NCBI GenBank assembly: GCA_958496175.1
Contig: OY292277.1
Location: 22,710,282 to 22,774,281 of the forward strand
Direction of reading: 5' to 3'
DNA length: 64,000 nucleotides
From: Sisyra terminalis
Taxonomy: Eukaryota; Arthropoda; Insecta; Neuroptera; Sisyridae
The notes below the pieces were generated by a model. The model made no database searches and was not told where the DNA came from. It was given only the letters and a program-made list of their open reading frames with translations. Positions 35,901 through 44,746 of this stretch are shown piece after piece. Within the stretch, counting starts at the first letter, position 1. Each line of letters begins with the position of its first letter. The position numbers and the translations under genes are program-made.

Positions 35901-38900
35901 AATAAATACCTAAACGAGACTTCCGTTTCATTTGGAGTTTGTTCATTTTCCTGTATTGTCTCATGGCGTTTTAGTGTCTTTTTGCTCGCAAGTTTCCACA
36001 TAATTTTTGTTAGAACAATCACAGTTTTCATTAAAAATATTCACCTTTAAACTTGTTACCCCGAACACATTTTACAATATACTAAATGCCATATGCTCTC
36101 AATTCTCCGCCATTGTAGCGAAGTAAGCGAAATGTGCTTTTCATTAAAACGTGTAAGATATATTTTTTGCAGACTTTTTATGTGTTTAAAATTAAAATAA
36201 CAAACGATTTTCCCACCATAGTACATCGTGCTTTTGAGACTAAATAGTTTTTAAATAGATTCGTGACGTGAGGTGGGCAGTAACCGATTAAATGTGTGTT
36301 TACTTCTTGATGATCTTTCGAATATGTACAATATATTGTAAATTAAATAAAGCAATTATTCACTAACTGATTTTCATCCATCTGATAGCAATTAAAGTAC
36401 ACAGTGGTAGTAAATTAATTATAAACAAAATCAATCTGTTTAAATTTATTACTAAAGTTTTCTCAGGTCGGGAATTTCAGGAAAGTGAGACTTCTTTGTT
36501 CTATAAAATGCTTTTGTGATGATATCATTTTTAATATATTTTTAGTGGCAACCAAATCAGATATGTTACAGGTATTACAGTATGAGGATCGATAGGTTTA
36601 AATATCTTTGTCAAAAAGCTTAGGGTTACTATTTAAAATATATTTTGTGTCTATTTATCCAATATTTGCTCTGGTTCAAAAATGTTGAGATAAAAAGTAA
36701 TAAAATGCAAAATAGGTCATGCAAATGACCTTATCTAAGACGACCTTTGACTTCTAAGACCTAATTACAAAGAGTATGGCTCAGTAATAGTAGTTAATAA
36801 TCAAACGGAATAATAAAAAAAACTTAAAAACAAAAAATGACCTAAAAATATTACTCATGTTATAAATACTAAGTGTAGCCAAAAAAACGTACGGATTATT
36901 GATTCGTCAGTTATTGATCAGTTACAATTTATAAAGAATAATATATTTCTTTAATATGATTGATGTTTGTTGGGTCGGAGCTCACCCCCTTGTTATAAAA
37001 GCATTCTTCATAGGATAACCATTAAATTCAAAAACTCATACTTTTCTGGACACAATCCTAAGAGTTCCTAAAGGTTACTTCTCCAAAACTAGTATAGGTG
37101 CTGGGTTCGAATCATATAAAGAAAAAAATTCTAATGTTTTTCGATTTGCGGATTTTTACTAACCCTACAGAATCAGAATGCTTCGACGGTACATTTTCCC
37201 AATGCTTATGTACGGAGTAGAAGCTTGGACTGTAATAGATACTTAATTGAAAAAAAATAGAAGCTTTCGAGATGTGGACGTACAGAAGAAGTCTAAAAGC
37301 TCGATTAAGAAAGAAGAAATATTACGACGTCTCAAAAACTCCATCGAATTAGTGAACATCATAAAGCGCCGGAAACGTGAATACTTCGGAAATTTTATGA
37401 GATACCCAGAAAAATACGCATTATTACATTTAATAATTCAAGGGAAAATTATGAAGAAAAGAAATATAGGCACTAGGACCGTATTCTTGCAAAAGAAAAG
37501 AACGTGTTTTGGCAAATCAGCACAGCTGTTCCGGGATGTAATAAAGAAAATATCGATAAATAATCACTAGCCAATAAAAACATAATAGTCAACGATCGTA
37601 TCGCTCATGGCACCTAAGGAAGTGGAATTAACCAGCTACAGTAGATGTAACATGTCTGTAAGTAATCAAGAAATAATCTCAATGAATGGATCTCTTTTTT
37701 TGAAAGAAAAATTATTCTATCTATACTGTTTTTGCTAATGGTATGTCTGATCCTTGTCATAATATTATTGTAATAACAGATTTCTAATTGGAAAGAATTA
37801 TCCAAAGTTGTTTTCCTTTAAACTATTTCTCAGAAAAAAAAATATGATGAAATTCGGTGAATTACTTCTTTGCTTTAACTGGTACCTGTAAAGCTCGTAG
37901 AGTAATCCCAGTTGATCGATTTATGTCCATTAACGAACGTTGAACAATTCAACGATACCTTTAATTTAACGAAACGACTTTCGTTACTAAATTTCTCCCT
38001 TCCATTCTAATTTGATATCTAATCCTCCTAATTTGATTATTTAAAACCCCAATAGAACCTATTGGAGGAAAGAAGCAATTTAGAAGATTTTAAGAGTTTT
38101 TATCGGATGTTAAGTAAACTATATAAAGTACTATGAAGTATATTTTCTCTTTGCAGAAATAATATTTTCTTTACTTTAATATTTTGACAAACAACCATAC
38201 ACTAAATGTTTTTTAAGTTTCTTGAAATAAGTTTAATCAAGTTTATACTCAGTAGATAAATAAATTAATATTGTATTAATTACATCTAAAATTATCTATT
38301 TGCTCAAAAATGTAATTACGTAGTTGTAGGATATATCATATTAAAAGACAAAAAGGGACAAAAACCCCAAAGAAAAAAAACGAATTCGAAAGTTTTAATG
38401 GTTCAAAACATTTGTCTCAATTTTCATTAGCAATCGTATATGCAGTTGCGTAATGTATGATTTTATCGCGTGGGCCGATCAGAAATTAGCCGCCCCCTAT
38501 TTTCATTATTAATCAAGAAAATTAGTAAAAAGTCAAATACTTTTAAATGCTTTAACTATTAAAGAATGTACTTTTCGAAAAGTAACATTTTTTATAGAAT
38601 TATCAATGTCAATATGCCGCCCCATTTTCATGTACAGCCCAGAGCCATGGCCCCCCTGGCACCCACCACGCTACGCTACTGCGTACATGGAATTACGTAT
38701 CGGTATATGATTCTATTTGCCAGGAGGGAAAGTAAAGAGTAAATTATAAAATCATTGAAGCTTTTGAAATAAAAAATTTAAATGGAAACCGTGTTTAATA
38801 GAAAAAAATTGATATAAAAAAGTAATCAAAAATTTTAGAAAAATGGTAAACAGAAATAATCATTTTCATCTTTCTGCTTGCTATTTAATAAATACGAATG

Positions 38901-39491
38901 CGTTAGAAAAATTTCCAGTCTTGGGGTCATTATGAATTACCTACATTTGCAATTAATTCATCGTAGAAAAACTAAGAAAGAAATATAAGCAATCACAGTT
39001 AAAATATGATTATATATCGCTGAAACATATGGAAAATTAATATAAATTCGTATCTATTACAATCTACTTGTATTAAAAATCGTGTCCGGAATCAAAAATA
39101 TAATTAATAAAGGTATCGTTAAAAATGGCCTTGTAAAATTAATATTTCAATCAAATAATCGCAGTTTCCTATTAAGAAAGATCTCTATATGTTCAATAAC
39201 TATTTAATTATTGAAATTGACTAAGCAGTAGAAACTTCTTTGATAATGTTACCATTTTTTATTTTGAATTAATTTTAAGGGAATCAAATTAAAATAAATC
39301 TACATAGAATTTGAAGATACAGGACAAAAATATACTTGTAAAAAGTGTGAATGACTTAAATATAATATGATAAAAAAATCTTACGTTTTTCCATACGGCG
39401 TAGTCACTCCTTTTTCCGACAGTAATGATACATCAGAAGCTTGCCGTACCACAGTCTTGTACAAATTTTTCCACATCAATTCTTCATCCAT
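19855..39491 (-). CDS. BAIAP3: BAIAP3/UNC13D (Munc13-4)-like vesicle priming protein, long isoform
   Basis: Thirteen exons in transcript order: 39491-39385, 33589-33298, 28964-28621, 28561-28354, 28298-28119, 27845-27658, 25231-24785, 24729-24306, 24244-24170, 24109-23266, 23208-23085, 23022-22829 and 19958-19855. They encode 1176 residues, close to human BAIAP3 (about 1190). The N-terminal 133 residues are acidic and low-complexity. C2A (about 190-350) has DANGLSDPFVTLYL and MEVWDFDPAETV, keeping Ca-binding loop aspartates. The MUN region (about 390-990) includes STQAEAILTQHAAQSGL and the DLQRAVEYYDKIFQE helix. C2B (about 1000-1140) has NLVAMDSNGGLSDSFVRIHF, LFPLYDETFN and IKDKDFLGMANQYL. 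The tail QGDKHAREFIKKFRSK parallels the Munc13-4 C-terminus. The family primes dense-core or secretory vesicles for Ca-triggered fusion; the Drosophila relative is staccato/unc-13-4A. The SSADH gene lies in its first intron on the other strand. A likely AATAAA lies at 19739-19744. Confidence 0.92.
20041..20705. mobile_element. Non-autonomous hAT element with CCGAAAC-rich ends
   Basis: The left end TAGTGGCCGACCGAAACTAG and the right end (complement TAGTGCCAGACCGAGGTTTC) are imperfect inverted repeats, rich in GAAACCGAAAC motifs over about 90 bases each. The flanks TTTATTTT (20033-20040) and TTTATTTC (20706-20713) match at seven of eight positions, as expected for an 8-base hAT duplication. The interior is about 450 bases of AT-rich non-coding sequence. 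Confidence 0.8.
20851..20902. repeat. (TA)n microsatellite
   Basis: An uninterrupted TA dinucleotide tract of roughly 48 bases. Confidence 0.95.
21228..21276 (+). ncRNA. Hammerhead ribozyme-like sequence, best copy
   Basis: Stem I pairs TTATTAC (21228-21234) perfectly with GTAATAA (21270-21276). The core CTGATGA is at 21235-21241. Stem II is GACAGT (21243-21248) with ACTGTC (21254-21259) around a CAAAA loop, then GAAA at 21260-21263. Stem III is the fully self-complementary ACGCGT (21263-21268), followed by C21269 with predicted cleavage after it (triplet GTC). This is the type I layout with a minimal stem III known from Penelope-like elements, where two copies may have to dimerise. The one deviation is a T (21242) between CTGATGA and stem II. 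A homologous but weaker copy is at 47700-47770 on the minus strand. Confidence 0.65.
21397..21565 (+). repeat. tRNA-derived SINE, copy 1
   Basis: It begins TACTGGTGGCCAAGTGG, which contains a box A-like TGGCCAAGTGG. A box B-like GGTTTGAATTTC follows about 40 bases later. The shared body ends GGACGGTAAATAATAATT and an A-rich tail. About seven related copies lie in the window on both strands, which marks a dispersed pol III-type SINE rather than a real tRNA gene. Confidence 0.8.
22366..22500 (-). repeat. tRNA-derived SINE, degraded copy 2
   Basis: On the minus strand the box B region AACCCAACACCTACCAGTTTT (complement), the CGAGCGAATTTTCGATATTT body and part of the tail can be aligned with the other copies. 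The box A end has decayed beyond GATTTGTTGGGTC. Confidence 0.6.
25232..27657 (-). other. BAIAP3-like intron with MITE and ATCGATG-rich patch
   Basis: A 2.4-kb intron between MUN-region exons. It has a palindromic MITE (27387-27611) and a patch rich in ATCGATG motifs (25915-26010), similar to one at 14813-14870, probably hAT-derived. I see nothing coding. Confidence 0.5.
27387..27611. mobile_element. Palindromic MITE, copy 2
   Basis: It starts GGCTCAAGTCTCATTTAACG and ends GGGACTTGAGCC. The arms share ACTTTGTTTTTAATTTAATT with copies 1 and 3, and the length (225 bases) is the same. The flanking 8-mers do not match, so the target duplication has been lost or the flanks rearranged. Confidence 0.75.
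29016..29111 (-). CDS. BAIAP3: Alternative first exon of the BAIAP3-like gene (short isoform)
   Basis: This 32-codon exon starts with ATG at 29111-29109 (MKNTGTLARGGFRGLKKEEI...). It ends in phase 0 at a GTAAGC donor, exactly the phase needed to join the exon at 28964-28621. There is no usable acceptor upstream in phase, so it behaves as a first exon. It would replace the two distal exons and give a 1075-residue protein with a short basic N-terminus in place of the acidic one. The flank 29300-29420 is richer in CpG than its surroundings and could be the promoter. Confidence 0.7.
30512..31056. repeat. Near-perfect 260-bp inverted repeat (long hairpin)
   Basis: Arms 30512-30772 and 30806-31056 are almost exactly reverse-complementary, with a few differences (for example CCTACAACTC against GAGTTGTTGG). 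They surround a 33-base centre that itself contains GTAGATGG-A-CCATCTAC. Outside the arms, weaker similarity continues (ACCATGAACCA at about 30477 against GGTTCATATGGT at about 31057), interrupted by about 25 bases on the left. Such high arm identity implies a recent foldback insertion or active homogenisation. Confidence 0.9.
31280..31745. repeat. Diverged tandem duplication, about 234-base unit
   Basis: Unit 1 (31280-31513) and unit 2 (31514-31745) share, in order, ATGTATGTTG/ATGTATGTTTG, AGAACAAAGATTATAAAC/AGAACAAAAATTGTAAAC, TGTTGTCATT, CATTTTGATTTCATTCAATT and GAATTTTT. It is an old head-to-tail duplication of AT-rich non-coding DNA. Confidence 0.65.
32018..32053 (-). ncRNA. Hammerhead-like motif, decayed, in an inverted pair
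   Basis: On the minus strand CTGATGA (32052-32046) is followed by a weak stem II region and GAAATACGTATC (32029-32018). In that segment the stem III half ATACGTAT is fully self-complementary and the cleavage triplet is ATC. A second, more decayed copy in the opposite orientation lies at about 32127-32165 (CTGAAGAACTTGCTTGGCAA...AATATGTATG). Stem II no longer pairs cleanly, so activity is unlikely. Confidence 0.4.
34093..35616 (+). CDS. ALDH5A1: Succinate-semialdehyde dehydrogenase, mitochondrial (ALDH5A1-like)
   Basis: A single uninterrupted frame of 507 residues that oxidises succinate semialdehyde to succinate with NAD(P)+, the last step of the GABA shunt. I start at ATG 34093, the first ATG in frame. 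The first 23 residues are basic and amphipathic (MSLPVSLRVLTKYPKNLNL), as in a mitochondrial presequence. The ALDH signatures are all present: PWNFP with catalytic Asn175, FTGSTEVGK, LELGG with general base Glu276, GQTC with nucleophile Cys310, EEVFGPVAP and the C-terminal PFGGIKESGIGREG. In human SSADH and E. coli GabD a second cysteine follows two residues after the nucleophile. Here that position is Thr312, while Cys306 lies four before. The gene has no intron and sits inside the first intron of the minus-strand BAIAP3-like gene. AATAAA occurs at 35901-35906. Confidence 0.95.
   Translation: MSLPVSLRVLTKYPKNLNLIIRNMSLISKKAFVNGEWVTSSDNKMFEVKNPATGEILGSVPDMNVADTQKAIDAASEAFCCWGETSGKERGILLRKWFDLMVEHGDELAKIMTSESGKALTEAKGEVVYGNSFVDWYAEEARRIDGEIIDSPNRARQILVTRQPIGVVGLITPWNFPHAMITRKAAAALAAGCTCVIRPAEDTPLTALALANLAEKAGFPKGVVNFVTSSRANAGPIGKLLCESPVVAGISFTGSTEVGKLLYRQCGNGIKRIGLELGGNAPFIVFPSANLDQAVAGAIASKFRNCGQTCVTANRFIIHESIYDKFVEQFAAAIKKSIVIGDGAKSGVNLGPLINEAQVNKVNNIVRDAVDKGANVVIGGKKAEDVGKFFFQPTILTNITVDMRIYYEEVFGPVAPIFKFKTEEEALCIANDTQRGLAGYFYSNDISQCFRVARRLEVGMVGVNEGLISTAEAPFGGIKESGIGREGSRHGVDEYTYIKYNCFGNLC
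37083..37165 (+). repeat. tRNA-derived SINE, fragment copy 3
   Basis: The box B-like segment GGTGCTGGGTTCGAATC, followed by a TTTTTCGATTTGCGGATTTTTACTAAC-type body, matches the SINE family. The box A head and the tail are missing. Confidence 0.55.
37169..37570 (+). pseudogene. RTE/endonuclease-RT LINE, C-terminal remnant
   Basis: Translated pieces read RMLRRYIFPMLMYGVEAWTV, then (another frame) EAFEMWTYRRSLK, then ILRRLKNSIELVNIIKRRKR followed by YFGNFMRYPEKYALLHLIIQGKI. They match the C-terminal part of a common insect LINE reverse transcriptase (MYGAEAWTL...EAFEMWVYRRMLKI...VLRRM...IKRRKLQYFGHVMR...LLQLIIQGKI). At least two frameshifts and an in-frame stop make it dead. Confidence 0.75.
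38443..38681. mobile_element. hAT MITE with CAGTxGCGTA ends
   Basis: The left end CAGTTGCGTA and the right end (complement CAGTAGCGTA) form hAT-type terminal repeats. The flanking 8-mers CGTATATG (38435-38442) and CGTACATG (38682-38689) match at seven of eight positions. The interior is richer in G and C (GCCGCCCCCT, GGCCCCCCTGGCACCC) than its surroundings. Confidence 0.85.
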
Positions 39492-40734
39492 TTTTGTATT
39501 ATTTTTTTCTTAATTTTCTTTAAAACACAAGTTTCAAACACGTTCCACGTTTAAAAAGGAATTTTATAAAGATTTTCAAGAAAAGTCAAATATAAGTCCG
39601 TAATTTTATCTTCCGAAAGAGATTACTTAAGACTTTATTGCGATATGGGACTCCACAATGTTTATTTCAGAGGAAATGTAAATCCTAAAGTTCACAAAAG
39701 CAGTCTCATTAGAATATGAATCACATGTAATGTAAATGGTTTTTCGAAAATAATGCTATTGAAAGACTATAAATATTAATAATCAGCATAAAATGACAAT
39801 TTTATTTTATCGAAGATTCTTATAAAAAAAAGGTCAAAGCCCCAAAAGAGTACTAATACAATACACTGCACATTTAATTATAGAATTCCTGCATCATCGT
39901 AAGTACCATAATACTTACTGCATATTTGCACTAATAGGAATTTATTGCAAAATTCAATTCGGATTTAATTAACAATTATAGCTGCACTTGAAACTTCATT
40001 ATTCAAATAATTACACAAAAGCAAAAGGCATATTTGCATGAATGGAAGCAAATCATGGAAAATTATACGTAAAATTTTCTCTGTTATCTTCAATTTTATT
40101 TTTCAGCTGGCGTCGCTTGATTTTCTCTATGCAAATAATATACGTAGATATTTTTAAATGCATCGCCATGTGGGCTATTTTTAGGTGTAGAAATAACTTA
40201 TTATATTTTTTTCAAGTGTCAAGGACCAATCAAAAACTTCAAATATATAAGTTAAAATTTCTGAATGGTTAAATTAGTTCATAAATGTATACATATAATT
40301 TAGATTTTAGATAATCAAAAAAATATTAAATGGTTATTTGGTGTTAGAAATCATACACTTTAAATTCGTGGTAAAGTATAATTAGAAATGTTCAAAGATT
40401 TATACTCACTATATTTCAAACGTAATAATTGTAGGTGGCAAGTGTCTGATAATTGTTTTAATGTATTTGATCTATACTTAATGCTTTAGTCACAAAAAAT
40501 TATGTTGAACTCATTAAAATCAACGAAATGCTGCTGGTTATATAATTAAAAATTTAAAAAGAACCAAATACAAATATATTTTCAAACTTTACTGTTAAAA
40601 ATGTTGTATTCTTGATTATCTCCACGAATTGAGTCATTCAAATTTAATTCTAATTATTATGAGGTAATTTTTGTTCATATTATGTAGTATGTAGGCTGAT
40701 ATACCTACTTATATATAAACAATAGAGTTTTGAA

Positions 40735-40905
40735 CCTACTGGTGACCGAGTGCTCAAGGTGATCGCTCCGAAACTGGGAGGTATTGGGTTCGAATTTCGT
40801 AGCGAACAAATTTTCGATATTTCTCAATTTACGGATGTTTATTAACTCTAGAGTCGCTAAAGACCTTGGTAGTTATAAAGCGACGGTAAATAACAATTAA
40901 AAAAA
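40735..40905 (+). repeat. tRNA-derived SINE, copy 4
   Basis: The head CTACTGGTGACCGAGTGCTC and box B GGGTTCGAATTTC are followed by the shared body (CGAACAAATTTTCGATATTT) and the tail GCGACGGTAAATAACAATT plus A/T run. Its box B is among the best preserved in the window. Confidence 0.8.
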
Positions 40906-42159
40906 TTAAATAGAGTTTTAACTATGTGGTTGGTTATTTTCAATTTTGCACCTCCTTAACTTTTAATTCATTTCCTAAGAACAATATTAAACCAATATTT
41001 TTTTTTATTTTGTTGCACTATTTATTTAATTAGCTTATTTTCACTACCTAATACAATAATGATAGATTTTTTTTCCCCCGAAACAAAATTCAATGCAGTT
41101 TTTGTACATAGAATTAGGTTCTACAAAAAAGTACCTTACTATTAAAGTTTAACACAATTAGTTGCTCAATAGTTATAAGATCAAAGTAAAGTTATAGTTG
41201 TAGTATATCGTTCTTGTAACCGACATTTTTTCTGTTAGTAAAAATTCTTTAATATGTTCACACTTCCACTTTAAAATTTTATGAAGAATATAACTTTCTC
41301 AGATGAATCATTAAATATACATCTATTAAACTGTAAATGTCTTATTTAAATGCGGTTTTCTCGAAATAAATTATTTTCAAAATAATATGTGTATCATATA
41401 TCATTACTCAAAAACCACATAACCCAAATTGTTTTTACAAAAAATATCTCAATTAAAATTAAAAGTAAACGTGTCTTACTTTAGCCTAATACAGTACTTT
41501 TTGTCCCCAATTTTAGACAAGATTTTATATTTTGTAGTCCAAAGCGTATATACTTTTTATAGAGTCTTAGTAATTATGACTATTTTTATAATATTAAAAA
41601 AAAATACTTCGACAGAAGTAGAAATATTCATGTTAAATAGAAAATGACAAGGGAATCTTTTTCCGAATCCCAACTTAGGGAAATTGGAGGGGGAAAAATA
41701 AACATTTGAAATGCCTTTTTTAACAGAGTTATGAATTCTTTGTAACAATTATACTAAAACCCAAACATTTATAAAATATTCGATTTTTTATTACTAATCT
41801 TGTCTTTTCATACTATGGTATGGTTGTTAGTTTAAAGAGACAAAATGGAATTCGAATAAGTATAAAATTGTGTAGGTATGCACGACACGGCAGTTAAATT
41901 TGCAACCCTTAACCACTAAACCATTTAAAGTTCTAAAGTACAAATTTTTAATTCGCCGGGTTCGAGAGAACTTTATTCTTCAATATACATAAATATGGGT
42001 AGGCACTTTGGATATGTGTCATAATGTTTAACGGTTGTTTGAGACTTGGAGAGCCTCAATACTGCAACCTTTGACTTATGGTATTCCTTGGGTCCCCATT
42101 TCACTTTTTGGAAACCAAAAAATCAGACATATTTGAACAACTGGCGAACAGAATGCTGT

Positions 42160-42910
42160 TCTACTAGTTTAATACTGAGGTCGATGATTCCCAGCTCTTT
42201 TAGTTGCCATACAAAAACTGCATTCCAGTAGGATATGAAAAACATTTTCATTCTCTTCCTGACAGAATCTGCATATTCGAGAACCCAACAGTACTTCAAT
42301 AATATGAAAACGTGTTCTCAGGTAACAGTGGCCGGTTGTGAGGGCTGTCACCAATCTGACTTGAAATTTACTTAAAGTTAATATTTCAGCTGCTAGATTT
42401 TGAAAAGAACTAAGCATCATTCTTTTGCTGTATTTTTACTCTTTGGTGTTGCTTCAGAAAGAACAATAATTTGTATAAAACCACTCTTTGATGGTTTTTC
42501 TTACGCTAATTTTGTGACCCAAATTCTGAATCAGGACCACTGAATGGTGTTGCCGTCCTTCGATGAGCAAGAATATTTAGCTTTCAGTTCTCCAGTATAC
42601 CTTTATGGCCCGGTATTCAGTGTTTTAGGCGACCAGATCAGTAAAGACACGATGGTACTTCTATAATGGTTTGGAGTTGACCTGTGGCTTTATCAACGCT
42701 TTTTTCACAACGTGATTGTCGGAGAATATATGTATTTCCCTGTTGTTCAAGTTTCTCCATAAATATTTTCACACAAAAGCCAGCACGACAAATGTAACAA
42801 CCTGATTTATAGTAATTCCTATTCTCAAACGAACTGAAAGCTCATTCCTCTGGGCTTTTCCGTATACACCGACGCCAGACCCTTCATCTACCACAAAATT
42901 ACCAGTATAA
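42160..42910 (-). pseudogene. Jockey/R1-type LINE remnant: RNase H and C-terminal CxxC...H...C
   Basis: On the minus strand, 42900-42800 gives DEGSGVGVYGKAQRNELSVR, which fits the start of a LINE RNase H domain. The frame at 42420-42169 gives FQVRLVTALTTGHCYLRTR, then CRFCQEENENVFHILLEC. That is the zinc-knuckle-like ending typical of insect jockey/R1 polyproteins. Frameshifts and stops lie between the two. Confidence 0.75.
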
Positions 42911-44380
42911 CCATGCCATTTGAAAAATTACAGTTTAGTGTTTAAGTGCCATATATTCGACTTTTGCGTTCTTTAAGTCAGCATAAAAATTGTATACTTA
43001 TACGATTATATTTTAAATAACTAAAAAAGTGTCTGATTTTATGAACATCAAGAAAAAAAATACATTTTTAAAAAAGTAGCAAGGAAGTCGTAAAATTTTC
43101 AATTATAAACATCTAAATGAGTAAAAGATGTTTTCTAAGAAAATTAAAGTTATAAGTAATAAGGTTTATACAAATTGCGTGTAAAAATTATACGTCTTAT
43201 ACATCGCATTTGATTTGGGTGTCAATTTTTTATTTTTTTTAAAGATCCATTAATTTTACCCTTGAATTTGTTATTACATGCTAAAAGTTGCGTGTTATGG
43301 TAATCTTATTCTGGTCAAATAAGCAACCTTACCGGTTATTTCAATTTTGAAAGTTAAATTGATTTTATCGCTTTGTATTATTTTATTTTATTCGTGTGAT
43401 CAGCTACAGGCGGTTTTAAAACAAACAAAAAATACTAAAAATACTTACAAGAATTATCTTTGTATACCTATATTTATATTATCAAAGGTTAACATATTGG
43501 ATATCTGATGAAAAATAACAAAAGCAATTTACGATTGAGGAATTCAAAAACATAAAAAATACCAACGCTATTAAAAAAAATAGAAATACCTATAAGATGT
43601 CCACATTATTTTTCACGATTTTTCTAAAAGTATAGAAAAAAATATTTACTAAGTAGTGTGTAGTAGTTAAAGAATGTTCAACTACTGATTATTCCTACAC
43701 ATTATTTTAAAATAAGTTGAACACTTTTTACGTTGATAAAAATATTGAATTCTAAATTTTATTTGCTACTTTTCGTACCTACTAATATAAAGTGTAAAAA
43801 TATTATAAATTGATTTATTAATAAAAATAAATATAACTAATCAATTAAAAATGAAAATAATTTTATATCATAATTGCAAATTTATTTTCCAATTATGTCT
43901 GCATAACTTAGTTTTTGTAGTATTAAATATTGCCCAATATTTTCAAAAGACTGTTAGGTAGTAGTATTCACTGGGTAAAGAATCGCGCTGCCAGAAGAAT
44001 ATATTTCTAATGGAAATAATAAAGCTTTTAAAAGATTTGAATTAAATAAACTTTTTCATTTCTTTCTAATGGAAGTCGCCTCTTTATATCTCAATTTATC
44101 TAAATACACAAAGAAGTGAAGTTATATTTTCTCTGTTCATATAATCGTTTTATCTTCTTCATACAAAAATTAAAAATGATTTATTATGCTGTGTCTACTA
44201 GAATTATATTACATTTGCATTACTTATGCAATCATCCTCATAGAATACATTTAAATAATATAAAGCATCATTATAATCTTTCAGAAAAATAGATAAATAT
44301 TTTTCCGCAATTTTTCTCAGTCACTTATTTAATTCGGTATTCTTTACATGGAAACATACAGTTTAAAGTGTATTTTATTA

Positions 44381-44746
44381 AAGTGCTCCACAAATTCAGA
44401 CGGAGCTCCACTCTTCTCGGGAACCATTAATGCTATTTTGTGAAATTTTAGTGCGTTTGGTATGTTTTATTTTCAAAGTGGTATTAAAGCTAGTAAAAAA
44501 ATAGATATTGAAAACTATCAAAAAAATTATTGTGAGTTGTACTTGTTATACTATATGTTTTTAAAAAGTTAATTTTTTTACTTTATAACTCACATTATAT
44601 GTTTTGAAAGTTTTAAATATTTGTAGTTTTAGGTGCTTAAATACCAATTTGAAGATAAAATTTACTAACAATGCACCAAAATTTTATAAAATCGAATGAA
44701 TGGTTCCCGAGAAATGCGGACACTTGTTCGAATTTGTGGTGAACTT
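44381..44746. mobile_element. TA-flanked MITE with about 90-bp inverted repeats
   Basis: The ends AAGTGCTCCACAAATTC and the complement of GAATTTGTGGTGAACTT are inverted repeats. The similarity runs inward through TTCTCGGGAACCATT to ATTTTRGTGC, about 90 bases per arm. TA dinucleotides flank both ends (44379-44380 and 44747-44748), which fits a Tc1/mariner-type insertion. Confidence 0.7.

Larger units (their letters stand above)
35617..39384. other. Downstream of SSADH to the first exon of the BAIAP3-like gene
   Basis: Non-coding apart from relics: the SSADH 3' UTR to about 35930, a SINE piece (37083-37165), an RTE-like LINE remnant (37169-37570) and a hAT MITE (38443-38681). For the long BAIAP3-like transcript this is the distal part of intron 1. 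Confidence 0.6.
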
